NCBI RefSeq assembly: GCF_000002985.6
Contig: NC_003280.10
Span: forward strand, 248,001 to 312,000
DNA length: 64,000 nucleotides
DNA from: Caenorhabditis elegans
Taxonomy: Eukaryota; Nematoda; Chromadorea; Rhabditida; Rhabditidae
Direction: 5' to 3'
The notes beneath the pieces are model-generated. The model was not told the DNA's origin and searched no databases. It saw only the letters and a list, made by a program, of their open reading frames with translations. Of this stretch, positions 45,061 to 57,530 are shown in pieces; within the stretch, counting starts at the first letter, position 1; each line of letters begins with the position of its first letter. The translations under genes and the position numbers were made by a program.

Positions 45061-45918
45061 GTTAAGGTTACCTCCACCGACATCTTGCCTGTGCATGTAT
45101 ACATTTCTTTTATTCACTAAACCCTGTTTTTTTTTAAATTTTATAATAGGAACCGTAAGTTAAGAATTTCTGACTGAGATAAAAAAGAACTGCAAGATTT
45201 CAAGAGAAAAATGGTTTAGTTTATTCAAACTGAACTTTATCCTCCAGAAAAAACCTGATCACTTTAATTTTCTTCAATTAGCATTGATCTCAAGAACTGA
45301 GCTCGATTATTGTCGAAAACAAAGCGAGATGTTACATTATTTTATAAATTCATTTTGTGCGATCATTGTTGATTTCTCTGGAGGTATAAAGATCAGTTCA
45401 AACTCGGAAGATGGTTGAAACTATAGATAGTTACCGTTGAATAAATTTTCTTCGCACACACTCATGCCTAGGGAAATAAGTGCTTAAATGACCTGATGTC
45501 AGAATAAAACTTTTCAATAAATTTTGGACAATTTTGCACAATCTTCATATCCGAGTAAACTAAAGCACTGTCGCATGCTTGAAGCCTCTTATTACATACA
45601 ACTGAAATTTTTTCACCCTCTAAGCCTAACTATCTATGTAGTTCTTGCTCAGTGTTTCCCCATATCAATAACCGATTCATTTTTCTGCTAATAGATATAT
45701 GCAATTTTATGTGGCGCGCTCCTGTTCAATTTCTGTCGTCATAACTCTTGGGATTTGCAGTGTGGGTCTGTATATCTTGTGACGTCTAATCATTTTCTTG
45801 CCGGTACATTTATTTCTGACATGGTACGAAATTCACCCCTATTACAAGTTTTTTAGAACAAAAGACAACTGAGATACTTCATTTCCAACTAACATAATCC
45901 AGTTCCCATTAAATCGAT

Positions 45919-46642
45919 CTATTTCTGCTCAGTCGGGGTCAACGTTGATTTGACCAGCTTATCCGCAAACTGAACCGTCTTCCCATCGGGCTTCTCATTA
46001 ACTTTCTGATCTTCTTTAGCTGTCAATTTGGATTCTCCTTCGCCAGATCTAAAATAATTCACAAGTTATGAATGAAATTGAAAACAAAAAACCAACCTTG
46101 CAGCCTTTCCTAATTCCATTTCGATAACTTGAGTATGCTGAGAATCCGTTTCGGTTTTTTTTGGTTTCTTTCCTTTCTTGCTTCCTTTCCTTGATTTCCA
46201 AGCTTTTTTCCTTCCACGAAGCCATTTAACAGAGTTAACAGGCCTGAAAAAAATAATTTCAGGTAATGTAAATTGTAACAAAAGCTTACCCCGTTCCACT
46301 TTTATCACTCTCCGGTTCTTTGACTGGCTCCTTCGGCGGCTCTAGTTTTCCCATCAAACTATCCTTTGCAATTGTAGTTGCTTCAGTTGGAGCTGGAGCT
46401 GGAGCTGGAGCTGGAATTGAGGTCGACGTCGCTGACTTTTTTGTACTGTAAAAACATTTCTTACTTGTGGAAAATATCATGCAAATTAAAATAAAAACCA
46501 ACCGAGAACCTGCATTCTTCGTTTTTGCTTCTCCACGCTTATGACTGCATAATATCAACACTCCAGAGATAATTGGTATAATGAGTGCCAGTGATTTGAG
46601 AAGTATAAGATGAATATCAAAATTATTCCAATTTGAGAGCAT
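45919..46642 (-). CDS. Small one-pass membrane protein with Lys-rich tail (190 aa, 4 exons)
   Basis: Exons 46642-46503, 46445-46290, 46243-46097 and 46048-45919; phases close. The start MLSNWNN is the first ATG in frame. One hydrophobic segment (about residues 9-28, with LALIIPIISGVLIL) is followed by a Cys-Ser-His-Lys-Arg stop-transfer-like stretch. The rest is soluble: a PAPAPAPAP run encoded by a GGAGCT microsatellite, a strongly basic stretch (RKAWKSRKGSKKGKKPKK), then an acidic/polar tail ending LTPTEQK. Function is unknown and no family is recognised. It is probably a nematode-restricted type I or signal-anchored protein. Confidence 0.72.
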
Positions 46643-48290
46643 TGTTGGAAATGTCACCAAATTGTGGAATTTGAAGATTGAAAAATAAATTGGAAAATTT
46701 TTTAAATAATCTATCAGAGATTAATTGAAGATAAGAAATATTTATGATGTATTCCACGTTTCACAAAAAATTGAATTTTAAATATGATTCCACGTTATAG
46801 TAATTGTGATTTTTATTTTAAAAAAATCATAATTGCACAGAAACATTAGGGAACTTTATTAGGATTAGGTACATTTATTAGGAAATATTAGGACAGTAGA
46901 GTCGAAAAAAACTACCAACTTGTGGTGCATAATGTATAAACATCCATTTCTGATTTAAAATACTATTTGTTGACAAAAATTTTAAGCAAATAATTTTCCT
47001 CCTTCGACAGGCTTAAACTAAAACTTGAAAAAACTTGAAAATCCCTCGGGAATCATTTTTTCTATTTAAATTTACTTTTTTTTTTTTTGAAATAAAATTT
47101 CCAATTTTACACGTTGTGTCAGAGTGTCTCATTTCGGCTTGCTCTACGTAGTTCTACAAAAAATGCGGGAGTTGAGACGCAGAGTTTTCAACTGATAATC
47201 GCATGGTTAAGAACATGCTGACGTCACATTTTTTGAGCGAAAAATTCCCGCTTTTTTTGTAGATCAAACAGTGATGGGGCAGCCTGGCACCACGTGTTTT
47301 CACATGAATTTGCGTCTTGGCTCTTCCTACATTTGCTTTTTTATCATATTGCTACTTATATATTCTTCTTTAACTGGCTATTATTCATCTACCTGTTAAA
47401 CTTTTCCCAATCATCGATAATGTTTCCAGCCAGTTCCTGGTAAATAGGCATCAAAAATCATATCACCTCTATTTTAAGATTTCCCTCCTTGTTTCTAACT
47501 TTACACGCAGTCTTTTGTAGTACCATAAAAAATATGAGATATATCTAGTTTGACTCAGTCACACAAAGAAGTATCAGTTTTCTTTGATATGCACTTTAAT
47601 GACATTTTCCACATGACAACTAGGTAAGTGTACTTGATAAGTGCAATTAATGACAATATATAAGTATTCTCTAGTTGCTATAGATTATGTGCGGGGGATC
47701 AGGAAGAACTTTGGAATCTTCCTATTACAGTGCACTTCATTGTAGTGTTCCAGGGACAAGCCTAACCTTTTATTGAAGATATCATGTAAATACCAAGGGC
47801 CGTGCCATTTTCACAGGCCGTCTAGGTTTGCATGCAGAGTAACAGGATGGGTTCCGTAGAGGAGACGACAGTACATACTTGGCTATTGGCTAGCTTAAGT
47901 ACTAAAGTTCTGATCGATATTTACACTGACCTGTTCATATTCAAGACAAAAATCCTATATTTGCATTTCACTCAATCCAACTATAAATGGAGCCTCCACA
48001 GCGCCAAAAAATCAACTACAAATTCTTGGGTCGCAGCTGAAACTAGAGGCAATTTCGGCCACCGCCGTTCGACAATTGTAAGATTTTGTATAACTTGATT
48101 CTCAAAAGAGTCATGCCGCATATCTGAATGATCCAGACACCTAGGTCTCTTGTTCGACTTGCAGGAAAATCTCTAAAGAATATAACTTCCGTGTCTAACT
48201 CATTAACCACGACAAACAATTGTTACTAGACTTCAAAACATATTCATTTTATCATAGAAAATATCATCTTCATCATCAGTTCCCATATCT
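46643..48290. other. Intergenic region without recognised gene
   Basis: About 1.6 kb. It holds a MITE-like copy at 47115-47305; the remaining ORFs are short and lack splice or domain support. Confidence 0.6.
47115..47305. mobile_element. MITE-like element, GATCTACGTAGATC family, copy 3
   Basis: Begins GTGTCAGAGTGTCTCATTTC, contains AAAAAATGCGGGAGTTGAGA and AAGAACATGCTGACGTCACA, and ends GCAGCCTGGCACCACGTG. The same block order is seen in the copy at 44868. An inverted CACGTGGTGACAGACTGTCC fragment sits inside the palindrome nest near 8628. Confidence 0.7.
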
Positions 48291-49010
48291 CTACCATTCG
48301 TGAAGTTCCGTACAGAAGAACTTTCGCGGAACATCACAACCAATATCATCCAAGAATCCCGGATCATTCGGAGTTGTCCAATCCCGGTCTCCATGCACAA
48401 ACGATAGACACTGCTGAGGCATATTGAAAGGGATATGCGATGGTCCAGGGATCTTCCACCAATCCGGATCAATGGTTTCCGCCACGTTATCCAACCATTG
48501 AACCACGTTGCTCAATGAGCAAGTGGCATTGAGTCCGTGATCCTTGTCGTAGTTGCGCATTCCGTAGCATTCTCCTTTCCGTTGACCGCCGAGCCAGTAT
48601 TGTTCGTTACTTTCACCGGCTTCGTTTGCGAGGTCTGAACATAATTTCCGATTAGTCTTAAGTGTTCACAAAACTAATTGTAAGATAAAACTCCTTAATC
48701 CGAAAGATCATAAATTCATTATTTTGTCTGCAAATCCCAATAAGCCTACAATTTTCTTGCAAACCATATCATAGTCACGCAGCTCAAAAGCCTCACCTAT
48801 CAACTTCTGAGCCTCTTCTCTAGATGTGATCCCCGCCAGATGAGCTCCATTCTGCTCACAGTGTTTTTTGGCTCTCGGGAAGTTCATCTTCAGGTGATAT
48901 AACTTGTGGAAAGCCACAATTCCATTGGATCTCAAATACGTGGCAACACCGGCTGGAGCCGTGGATCCCGTCGAGATCCAGAGCAGGAGAGGGAGCAAGG
49001 CTTTCAACAT
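48291..49010 (-). CDS. Secreted C-type lectin-domain protein (185 aa, 2 exons)
   Basis: Exons 49010-48797 and 48634-48291. A signal peptide (MLKALLPLLLWISTGS) is followed by one C-type lectin-like domain: early FHKLYHLKMNFPRAKKHC with LAGITSREEAQKLI, the mid-domain YWLGGQRKGEC, and the terminal Cys framework CLSFVHGDRDWTT, GCDVPRKFFCTE. The donor GGTGAG at the end of exon 1 was chosen over reading on because the frame then joins ANEAGES in phase. The canonical EPN/QPD sugar-binding triplet is not evident, so sugar binding is uncertain. It belongs to the large clec family. Confidence 0.85.
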
Positions 49011-49398
49011 ATTTTTGAAAATAATTACTTTTTTAGGTTTTTTTTTTGAATTGTCATTCTTCACGTGACGTGTTCACGGAATTGCACGGAATTTATCAAA
49101 TTAAAATTTTCATCCGGGTTTTACTTTTTCCCAGACACCGAATATCCGATGTATTTTTCAGAGATATCCAGTTTAAGCTTTTAGTTTCTTTTGATTCATT
49201 AAAATACCCAAGAACCTCATCTATATCACCCAATTATTCATCCACAACTGATAAATGCCGCGGCTCATTACGAGACCACGCCCCTTTGGAGCAACGCCCC
49301 TTTATTCGTTTTCTGAAGCTCTCTGCTAGATTATTCAGCAGCTACCATTCTTACTTTTTTCATCATCAATTTCAATACAAACATATTCCAGAAAAGTC

Positions 49399-51735
49399 AT
49401 GTCAGCCGAACCTGCAGCAGCTCCAACCAATTCTTCACTTCCAACTGAACCTTATATGGATTTTCAAGCAATGATGATTCCGGGATTTTGCTTGGAAATT
49501 CTTGGAACTGTGTTTTACGCTGCTGTGCTTCATGTCGTACGAAAAATCATCAAGACTGACTGGCAGTGTGCTCCGTTTTACCGGATCTTCTATTACATCG
49601 GTGGGTTGGGAGATTCTTTGCCATGTTTGATTAGAATTTTGTTAGAGATGGTTCTTATGCTGGTCGTAAAGTTTTAAGATCCTCCAATTGGCGTCGTCAA
49701 TGTATCTTATTGTTAGACTTAGACTTAGAAAATTTCCAAAGATTATCAAGAGTTTGATGGGGTTCCAATTTTTTTGTGTAGAGTCATCTTTACACGCGAT
49801 GTCAGACATTTCTTTGGGCAAAATAATCCCGCTTTTTTGTAGATCAAACCGTAATGGGACAGTCGTGGCTTTATCGAAATCTTCATTTTGTTTTCTATTT
49901 CCGTATAACAACCTGTGATCTTCTTCCTTGTTCATTTGTTGTTGATCTTCTGGTTTTCACCCCGCAACCGTTTCTAGCTTCAGCTTCCCAAAAAAGCTAT
50001 TTCCTAGTTCAAGTATTCAATATTATAATCTCCATTTTTGTGATAAACACGTATCCAATTCTGTGACTACTGTCTCTAGGGGACCCTTGGTAACTAGAGT
50101 TTGTGTCGACAGCCGAGTCGCACGGTTTTTCATAGACAAGTGTTTAGTAAACGTTGATATTTTCGAGGTTGATGTTGGATGTTAGTTGGAAGCAAAATCT
50201 GATGTTTGAGAGAATTTTGGAGAGTGGGGGATGCGATGAGTCAATGGGGTCCCTGTAGAGTTGAGTTTCTTCAGGTAGTTTTCTGTAGGGAAGTGGTGAT
50301 CAGTCAAGTGACATTAAAGATGAATAAACCTACAAAATTACATTTTACTTTATAAAAAATAGGAGATTCGTGTCAGAAGCAGGAGGTATTTCCGGCAGTC
50401 ACTCTCTTTTCTTGATCTTCTGAAACATCGGGATACAAAGTGATATCTGACTTTTTAAATAATGTTTCAAAGATACATAGTGATCTGTGTTAGGTGTTGC
50501 AAAAGTCAATGACGTCATGCATGATTTTTCCGAGGCTCCGGAGAAAAGGAATGAAGTTTTTGGGATTCTATGAAAGTCATTTGATCATCGGCATACAAAG
50601 TCTGATACCTGAATTTCTAAATAATGTTTAATGAATGTGTGAAATTACGGAATCATTCGTATCAGATGATGCTAAATTTGGATCCAGAATCTTGTAAAAG
50701 TCAGGCAGATACGACAAATGTGTGTCGTTTAGTTGTTTTGAACATTTTTTATAAAAAAGGAAACGCTTTCAACTGGCTCACAGATTATCAATATGATTAA
50801 ATTACCGATCTTAAATCTTTATCTAAAATTTCAAATCCCTTCCAGGAATCGCCGATGTTCTCCACTGCATCTGTCTCTTCTGGATGACATTTCAAAAGTA
50901 TGTCATCCATGGGGACATTCTCGGTTATGTGACTCGTATGGCAAGCATCGGAACCTGTGTCCTCTACCTACTGAACATCGCTGGTGGTGCTATTATGGCA
51001 GTCAATAGATACTTTGCAACCTTCATCACGTTCCATAACGTATGTTGAAGATCTGAAGTTCATACAATTTCAAAACTTTCAGTCATTCTCCAAAAGAAAC
51101 ATTAAATTAATCTTGTCATTGTCCACTGTTGGAGCTGCAGTCTGCTCAATCCCCTCAATGGTTTGCCACAGAGTTTGGAGTTGGGATGGAAGTGCATGGA
51201 AATATTCAACTGAACCTGCTTACATGGGAATTGTAAGTGTTGCAAGATTTTTTTTCTAAAAATGTGTGGAGTTTCCAGATCCAAAGATATATCATCATTG
51301 CCTGGCTTATAATTTTCCTAACTATCACCTACGTCTACATTTTCATGACAAGTTTCCGAATCCGAGAGTTTCCAAGAAATGAGCGATACCACAAAAATGA
51401 TCATACCCTGCTCTACTTCATCATCATCCACTCCTTTTTCCAATTCTGGATGCTTATGTACGAGCTCTTCGAGGCATTCACTATCACCTGGGGAATCATC
51501 ATATTCATGCATGAATGGGTAACCTAAGTCTGCTCGCAGCCCCCTTACAAACTTTTTTTTCCAGTTCTTCGTCGTCTTCTACATGCTAACCGTCTCCAAT
51601 GCAATCTTCATCTTCCTCTTCACACCACGTGTCCGCCGTGATCTCTCGAATTTCATGTGCCAAGTAATGGAAATTTCCATTCGAAACGGCACCTCTAACA
51701 CCATCCCGGTGCTCAATGTGTCCGCAAAGTATTGA
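49399..51735 (+). CDS. Seven-transmembrane chemoreceptor-like protein (318 aa, 5 exons)
   Basis: Exons 49399-49600, 50846-51039, 51083-51232, 51279-51518 and 51565-51735; phases close. Hydrophobic segments fit seven passes, for example PGFCLEILGTVFYAAVL (TM1), VLHCICLFWMTF, VLYLLNIAGGAIMAVNRYFA (TM3 with NRY in place of DRY), IIIAWLIIFLTITYVYIF and FFVVFYMLTVSNAIFIFLF (TM7 with a FTPRVRRDL end). The extracellular N-terminus has an N-linked site (NSS). The pattern is that of the nematode Srg-type chemoreceptor superfamily; I cannot place the subfamily. Intron 1 is 1.25 kb and may hold regulatory sequence. Confidence 0.8.
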
Positions 51736-51983
51736 AAGGATTTTGATGTTATAATTTCTGTGAAATTCTATTTATTTGATCGTTTATTTATTTAAGTTAC
51801 AACATTAATAATAATAAAGCATACAATCCAAAAACCAAGAATGACGATTCCTGCAAGCAAATGGAAAGCACCTCTAGATGTTTTGCAACTGCCTACCAGT
51901 TAGCATGTTAGTCTTATCATTAGTCTACGAACTGATAAGCTTATTATCGTTTGACAACAAGTTCCTCATTCAGTTTCGCTGCT

Positions 51984-52767
51984 ATGATTCTTCTGGGAAT
52001 CGTTTTACTTATTTCCTATGCTTTTTGTCAAAATGTACCAACTGTGATTTTGTCCGGAGAGTCGAGAATTGTTTCCAGGAGGATTCTTGAAGTCGATCTG
52101 GTAAGTGGATTAAGGGAATTAAAACATTATTAACCCGTCAGTTTGAAACAATTATATTTTATTCTTAAGGAACCTATACATCATGACATTCAAAACGGTT
52201 CTGTTCCTAATTTTTGTTCACTTATTTTATTGAATACATTCTAATTATTCTTGAACAAAATCTCAGCCTAAGTTATTCGTACAGTGTCGGTCCTGGAGCA
52301 ATGAATCAAAGTTTAAAGAGATTTCAATTTACACAGTAAGAGCTTCGAGGCGAAGCCTCAAACCTGAATAGTCAAGTTTTCTAAACATATACCCCACTCC
52401 TGAAATAATTTCAAAGAGATCTCGAATAACCCGTTAACAGGTTCGAGGCAAAGCCGAGAACCTGCGCCAGCTACCTTGCTAATAACTTAGAGCGAATTAA
52501 CCCTATCCCCATTCCCGAAGGGCTGGCGGGCCCATAGGCCCGCTAGTCACCTAAAATGATGATATCGGGTGGCAGGCATATATGGATTTTTTAACCGACC
52601 AGTTAAAAACTGATATTTTAAAAAGGTGATGCTAAAAAAATTGTTCAATCAATCCAATCTTCCAGGGAACAGCGCAACAACTACCTGTATTTCATGATCA
52701 AAACTTTGATAGAGTCCCTGTGCAAGTTGTCAACCGGCAGGACCCCAATGAACACTGCGACACATAG
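51984..52767 (+). CDS. Small secreted protein (72 aa, 2 exons)
   Basis: Exons 51984-52100 and 52666-52767, joined in phase 0 between DL and GTAQQ. The N-terminal signal peptide (MILLGIVLLISYAFCQ) ends just before NVPTVIL. The short mature chain ends HCDT, with a single cysteine and no dibasic site flanked by glycine. The start follows TCATTCAG by nine bases. Function is unknown. The 565-base intron carries GCGAAGCC and GGGCCCATAGGCCCGC hairpins. Exon 2 is the weaker call. Confidence 0.5.
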
Positions 52768-54414
52768 TACCCTGCGACAGTATATAGAAGAATCCTAAGA
52801 CGAGCTAGAGTATTCAGAGATCGACAAGGACAGCTCACGGATCAATGGGAGCCGCTTGGAGATCCAGTGGAAGTGGAGTCTTGGACATTGACACGGAAAC
52901 AAGGGAATACTGGAAAATGAGAAAATCGTCTTCAAGTTTTTCTCTAATATTGTAATTTTCAAGTTTTATTGATTAAATTTGGTTCATAAAAATTTATTTG
53001 TGTTCGACAACATGGGTGAAGCCGCATTGTTCCAGATGTGTAAAACTGTGTTGTCCTAAAAGATCAAAGACCCAAGCTTGACAAATCTGAAAAAAATGCT
53101 TTCAGCACTCCCCGCAAAATCACATGATTCGATCATCAATTTCCTCTTTGCGGTTTTATACAATACCTTCAGACAATAGGAACAATTTTCTGTCTCTTCC
53201 ATATCCCTTTTCCCTTTCATTTCCCATTTATTTCCCTCTGTGTGTCCAAGTGCCTGTGTTCTTCTCCTTCTTCTTTCATCTTAACAACATCTTCCTCCGA
53301 CTGCGTTTGTACACTTTCACCTGTTATTCCCTATTTACCCTCATATCCTAGATTGAAATCTGCATACTCTCCCAGTATAAATCAAAAGGTTTACTTTACT
53401 GTTTCATAGTTCCTTTTTATTAGAAACTACACATTTATATTACAAATAACTAGATGTTTCGGTGTTTTAGTGGTTATGTTTTTTTTAATAATTTTTATTA
53501 CCTTTCTAGAATCTTCCAAAATTTTCTCGAATTATTCTGAAGGTTCCAGAACCTTCCAAAATTTTCTCGTATTTTCCAGATAGTTCTAGAACATTCCGGA
53601 ATTCTATCTAATTTTTCAGAAGGTTTTAGAACATTCCAAAACTTTCTCGTATTTTCCAGATGGTTCTAGAACTTTCCGCAGCTTACAGGCACAAAATTAA
53701 TCCGGTCTTGTCCAAATTCCTTCTGAAATCTTAATCTGTAGGCTACAAATTTCTCATTCCTATCGGACTTTCAAAATCTTTTTCGTAGAACTATTCGTCA
53801 TTCAAATACATGCACTTTTAAAATTTCCTCTTTGGTTTTCCTTCCTCTTTAGCCTATTTCACCGAATTTTTGAGATCAATAATTCCATGTGTCCGATTTT
53901 CGAATAATTTAATATTCACTATCAGTTTTCACGTATCATAATTCTGGAAGTCGATCAAAAAACAATGTTTTGTACTCTACATTTCTGTATTTAAATATTG
54001 TAGAGGTTCACAATACATGTTCTCGCTCTTCAGAAAATTCCGAATTCTATAAATGTCGCGGAACCATAATTATTTGGCCTAAACCGATTTCAAATACCTA
54101 TGTTAATTCTAGGTCAATCCGGTGGTTGTAAATCATCGACAATAACAATATATACGACCTACTGTACTAGTAGGTTGTAAATACTGTAGTACTACCACAC
54201 CACAAGAGGCGTTCTCTTAGCAATACATTTGAACCTTGACCCTTGTTACGTCTCTTTCTAGGATAGAAGAAATCGGGGAGATGTACTTCAAAGGTGTGCG
54301 GTCTCAAAGGTCACAAAGGTGTCTCAAACATTTATATTATCCGGAAAATTTCCTCACCGTCGCTACCTCATAATTAACAAATTAAACACCTAAATAAATT
54401 TCAGCAAAAGAAAA
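52768..54414. other. Intergenic region with HSE array, no gene seen
   Basis: 1.6 kb upstream of the alpha/beta hydrolase. It has a pyrimidine-rich stretch at about 53190-53345 and the heat-shock element array at 53504-53676. No supported reading frame. Confidence 0.55.
53504..53676 (+). promoter_or_regulatory. 40-bp-period array of heat-shock elements
   Basis: Five units with exact 40-base spacing. TTCnnGAAnnTTC is perfect at 53504 (TTCTAGAATCTTC), 53544 (TTCCAGAACCTTC), 53584 (TTCTAGAACATTC, extended by CGGAA) and 53664 (TTCTAGAACTTTC), and has one mismatch at 53624 (TTTTAGAACATTC). Units are linked by CAAAATTTTCTCGTATTTTC-like spacers. This is the HSF-1 binding consensus. Helitron-borne HSE minisatellites are described in C. 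elegans; origin here is inference. Confidence 0.75.
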
Positions 54415-55602
54415 ATGACTCAAAGCGACTATATCGAAAGTTCGGAACACATCAAGGACACTCAAATCGGTTACTGTAAATACGGCCACGGTCCGAACTA
54501 CATTCTCGCGATTTGCGGTGCTGTCGGCTGCTATAAAAAAGATTGGCCACTCAAATTGCTCTCTCATTTCCCACCAGATCAGGTCACAATTGTTGGGATT
54601 GATCCTCCAGGTTACGGTACCTCAAGACCTCCAGAGCGAAAACAAGAAGTTCAGAGATGTATGAAGGATAGTGAATATTGCCTAGGGTTAATGGAGGTGA
54701 GCTTTTAATTTTGAAATTAAAATTTTTACGTTTTCAAAAAGCCTCCAAATTTTAGACCCTGAAACTAGAGCCGTTCACCGTGATGGGGTGGTCAGAAGGT
54801 GCTAGAACAACGGTCCACGTGGCAGCTAAAGGAAAGGAAAAAGTGAATCGAATGATTGTAATGGCTGGTGCAACAAAAGTTAATCATCTAGGAGCCATGG
54901 CTTTCAAGGGTGAGATATTTAGATATATTTGGAAGATTACTGTTTTTTAATGAAATTTCTTAATTTGACACCAATATGGCCCATTTTTCCACATAGAAGC
55001 AGCAATTTATGCCTACCTACCTACAAGATTTTTTATGGGAAAATAAATCGAACGTCCATTTTATGGGTGTGGCCATCTATTGGTTTTGTGCTCTTTATAA
55101 ATTAATTTTTGGAATTTCAGGAATGCGTGAAACAAATCATTGGCTAGCAGCCGGTCGTCAACCATATTTGGACCATTATTCGCCGGAAACACTCCGGACA
55201 CAATGGGCGGCACTTTGTGACGTCGTAGATCAGTGAGTTTTGTGGGCGGGGCTTATGCGAAGTTGTGTATATTCCTGTAGGCACAAATATGTCTGCCAAC
55301 TACCTTCAAGGCGACCTACGTCTGCTTCCTACCTAACCAAACGAATTTTCAGAGTTCACTCGTTCTGCGGTGGCCGTTTCCCGTGTGACCTGGTACTTCC
55401 ACAAGTCAAATGCCCGACACTAGTGATGAATGGTGGATTGGACCGGTTCTGTGGTGACCCGAATGTATGCTTCATCCCAGTGCTCAAGAGTTTGGCAAAA
55501 GTTGAGATTCATGCACAAGGAGGACACGATTTTTATTTGAAATATCCCAAATGGTTTTCCGGAAAGGTTCTGGAATTCTTGAAGAGCACGGAGAAGAAAT
55601 GA
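54415..55602 (+). CDS. Alpha/beta hydrolase, BPHL (valacyclovirase)-like (265 aa, 4 exons)
   Basis: Exons 54415-54696, 54756-54909, 55121-55232 and 55353-55602. Complete catalytic set: nucleophile Ser in MGWSEGART (GxSxG), Asp in VMNGGLDRFCGDP, His in QGGHDFYLKYP. The oxyanion region is AICGAVGCYKKDW, and GIDPPGYGTSRPPERK is the strand-4 region shared with BPHL. Human BPHL hydrolyses alpha-amino acid esters, and the segment order matches it (GWSDGG, HGEKDP, GKHNLHLRF). The start follows AATTTCAG by 11 bases. Substrate is unknown. The upstream HSE array raises the possibility of heat-inducible expression. Confidence 0.88.
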
Positions 55603-55923
55603 TAAATATATGAAATTTGTATTTTGTATTTTGTGAAGAATAAAGTTTATAAAAAATTCGTCCTGGTCTCAAGCAATTTCGCTATTACACTCATAAGCTC
55701 CACCCACAAAATGACTGATTTCATTAGGAATTTTGCCAAAAGAAAATTTCAGAAAAAATTCTAAAATTTCCAGAAAAAAAATCTTCCCGTTCACAAAGGG
55801 TTTCTGTCCGAGCCTTGTGGGCGGGGCCCATGCGAAGCCCAATTAAAATTTTTGGGACAGTATACTTTCTGGAAACGTCCGTGAAAAAGTTTATACAAAT
55901 TTATTTCACAAAAATAAAAATAA

Positions 55924-57530
55924 TTACGGACTAGCGTGACTAACAGGCTTCCGGCGAACATTCTTTGCTCTTGTCGCCAAAAGTAGTCGTCTCTGCTTCT
56001 TGAGCACTCGAGCCAGCACTCGTTTCCTGTACTCATCCTCTTTATTGTACTCTGACACGTAACGGCTTTGGGATGCTGTGGCGTAGCTTGTGGACACTGT
56101 AAAAAATATGTTGAAATTTGAAATTTGAGTTTTTTTAGGCCGTAATATCAGCCCCGCCTACTTAATGGAAAAAAGTAGCCTACCTGGTGCCGGCTGCACA
56201 TAACTATTCCGATTGACTCCTGCGTTCTTTGGTGGACACGGACAATATTCAGCATCCTGCCCCGGTGGCCCACGAACTCCTGGATAGCCAGTAACTCCAG
56301 GTACCCCTGGTTCTCCATCCTGTCCAGCTTCTCCCTGAACTCCAGGTGTTCCTGGTGGTCCTGGAGGCGGTGTATATCCAGGTGGCCCTGGTGGTCCGCA
56401 TTGACCAGGAAGTCCTGGAGGGCCTTTACGGCCTGGTAGGGATATCTGACGGATCGAGTTATTTCCAGGCTCTCCCTTAAGGCCTGGTGTACCATTGGGA
56501 CCTTCCCGTCCAGCTTCACCACAAGGCCCCGGTGGCCCAGGAAGTCCTGGAGGAGAGGTGTATCCGGGATTCCCTGGGAGCCCGGGAATTCCAGAAGGTC
56601 CACAAGGCCCAACGGCACCAGGAGGACCTTGTGGACCCTGGGGACATTGTATGCAACCTGGAATCTCTTGATCGTAAGCTATAAGGGTTACACCATTGGC
56701 TCCTGGACGTCCATCGAGACCCCGAGAGCCCGGTTCTCCAGGAGCTCCAGGGTAACCAGTGGGGCCTTGTGGTCCTGGTGGACAATTGTTGGCTTGTGGG
56801 GCACAATCTGAAAATTGAATTTTGTAGTTTGTAGTCTCGTTTTTAGTTTTTGCCCTTTTATCTTTTCCGTTTTTCGCAAAATTCTATAAAATTATAATTT
56901 TCTTCTAAAAAAAGAGATACAAGATGTTCAAATAGTCAAATTGTGACCAAACTCCGCCCAAAAAATGGATATTAGGCTCCGCTCACAAATGTATCTTGCT
57001 GAACGAGCTTTCCCATTTTTTAAACGAAAATTCTCACAGAATCCAAGCTCCGCCCGCAAAATGGATGTTATTTTTTGAAGAAAAAAAACTAACTGCATTG
57101 CTGTTGTGTTGGATGCTGTAAAACGGGTGCAGTCGCATAACTATTCACTCTTGCATACGAATTCACTTGCTGCGGAGCATAACTATCATAAGATCGTTTT
57201 GCCCAGAATCGTTTTCCGGCATTTCCAGAGTTTCCTGTCGTTGATGGACTTCTGGCTTTTCGAATTGTCAGTGACGTCATTTCATTCCACGCGGCGTCGG
57301 AGAAGTACTGGAAAACTTTTTTGTCCAGGTGCAGGCAAATAAAAAGTCTGACCAACCTTCCATTCTTTTAAATCATCCAGAGTCTGCTCCCGGAACTCGG
57401 AGATTTCCCGTGACGTCATCATAATCAAAAACAGACATAACGAAATCAATAGGGACGAAGCGATGAAAGACACACGTATTACTGTAGATAATTGAAACTT
57501 TTTCAGTGAACAACTTTGGTTCAAATTCAT
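55924..57530 (-). CDS. Nematode cuticle collagen (394 aa, 4 exons)
   Basis: Exons 57530-57357, 57307-57094, 56807-56184 and 56096-55924; phases close. The N-terminal anchor ([21 protein letters not shown]) is followed by the cuticle-collagen block [15 protein letters not shown] and AWNEMTSL. A furin-type site lies in KRFWAKR, then a Tyr/Ser-rich spacer ([14 protein letters not shown]). Gly-X-Y tracts interrupted by Cys-bearing gaps fill exon 3 ([33 protein letters not shown]). The C-terminus is unusually long and basic ([14 protein letters not shown]). Most worm cuticle collagens are about 300 residues, so this one is large. It would be secreted from hypodermis and cross-linked in cuticle. 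Confidence 0.9.
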
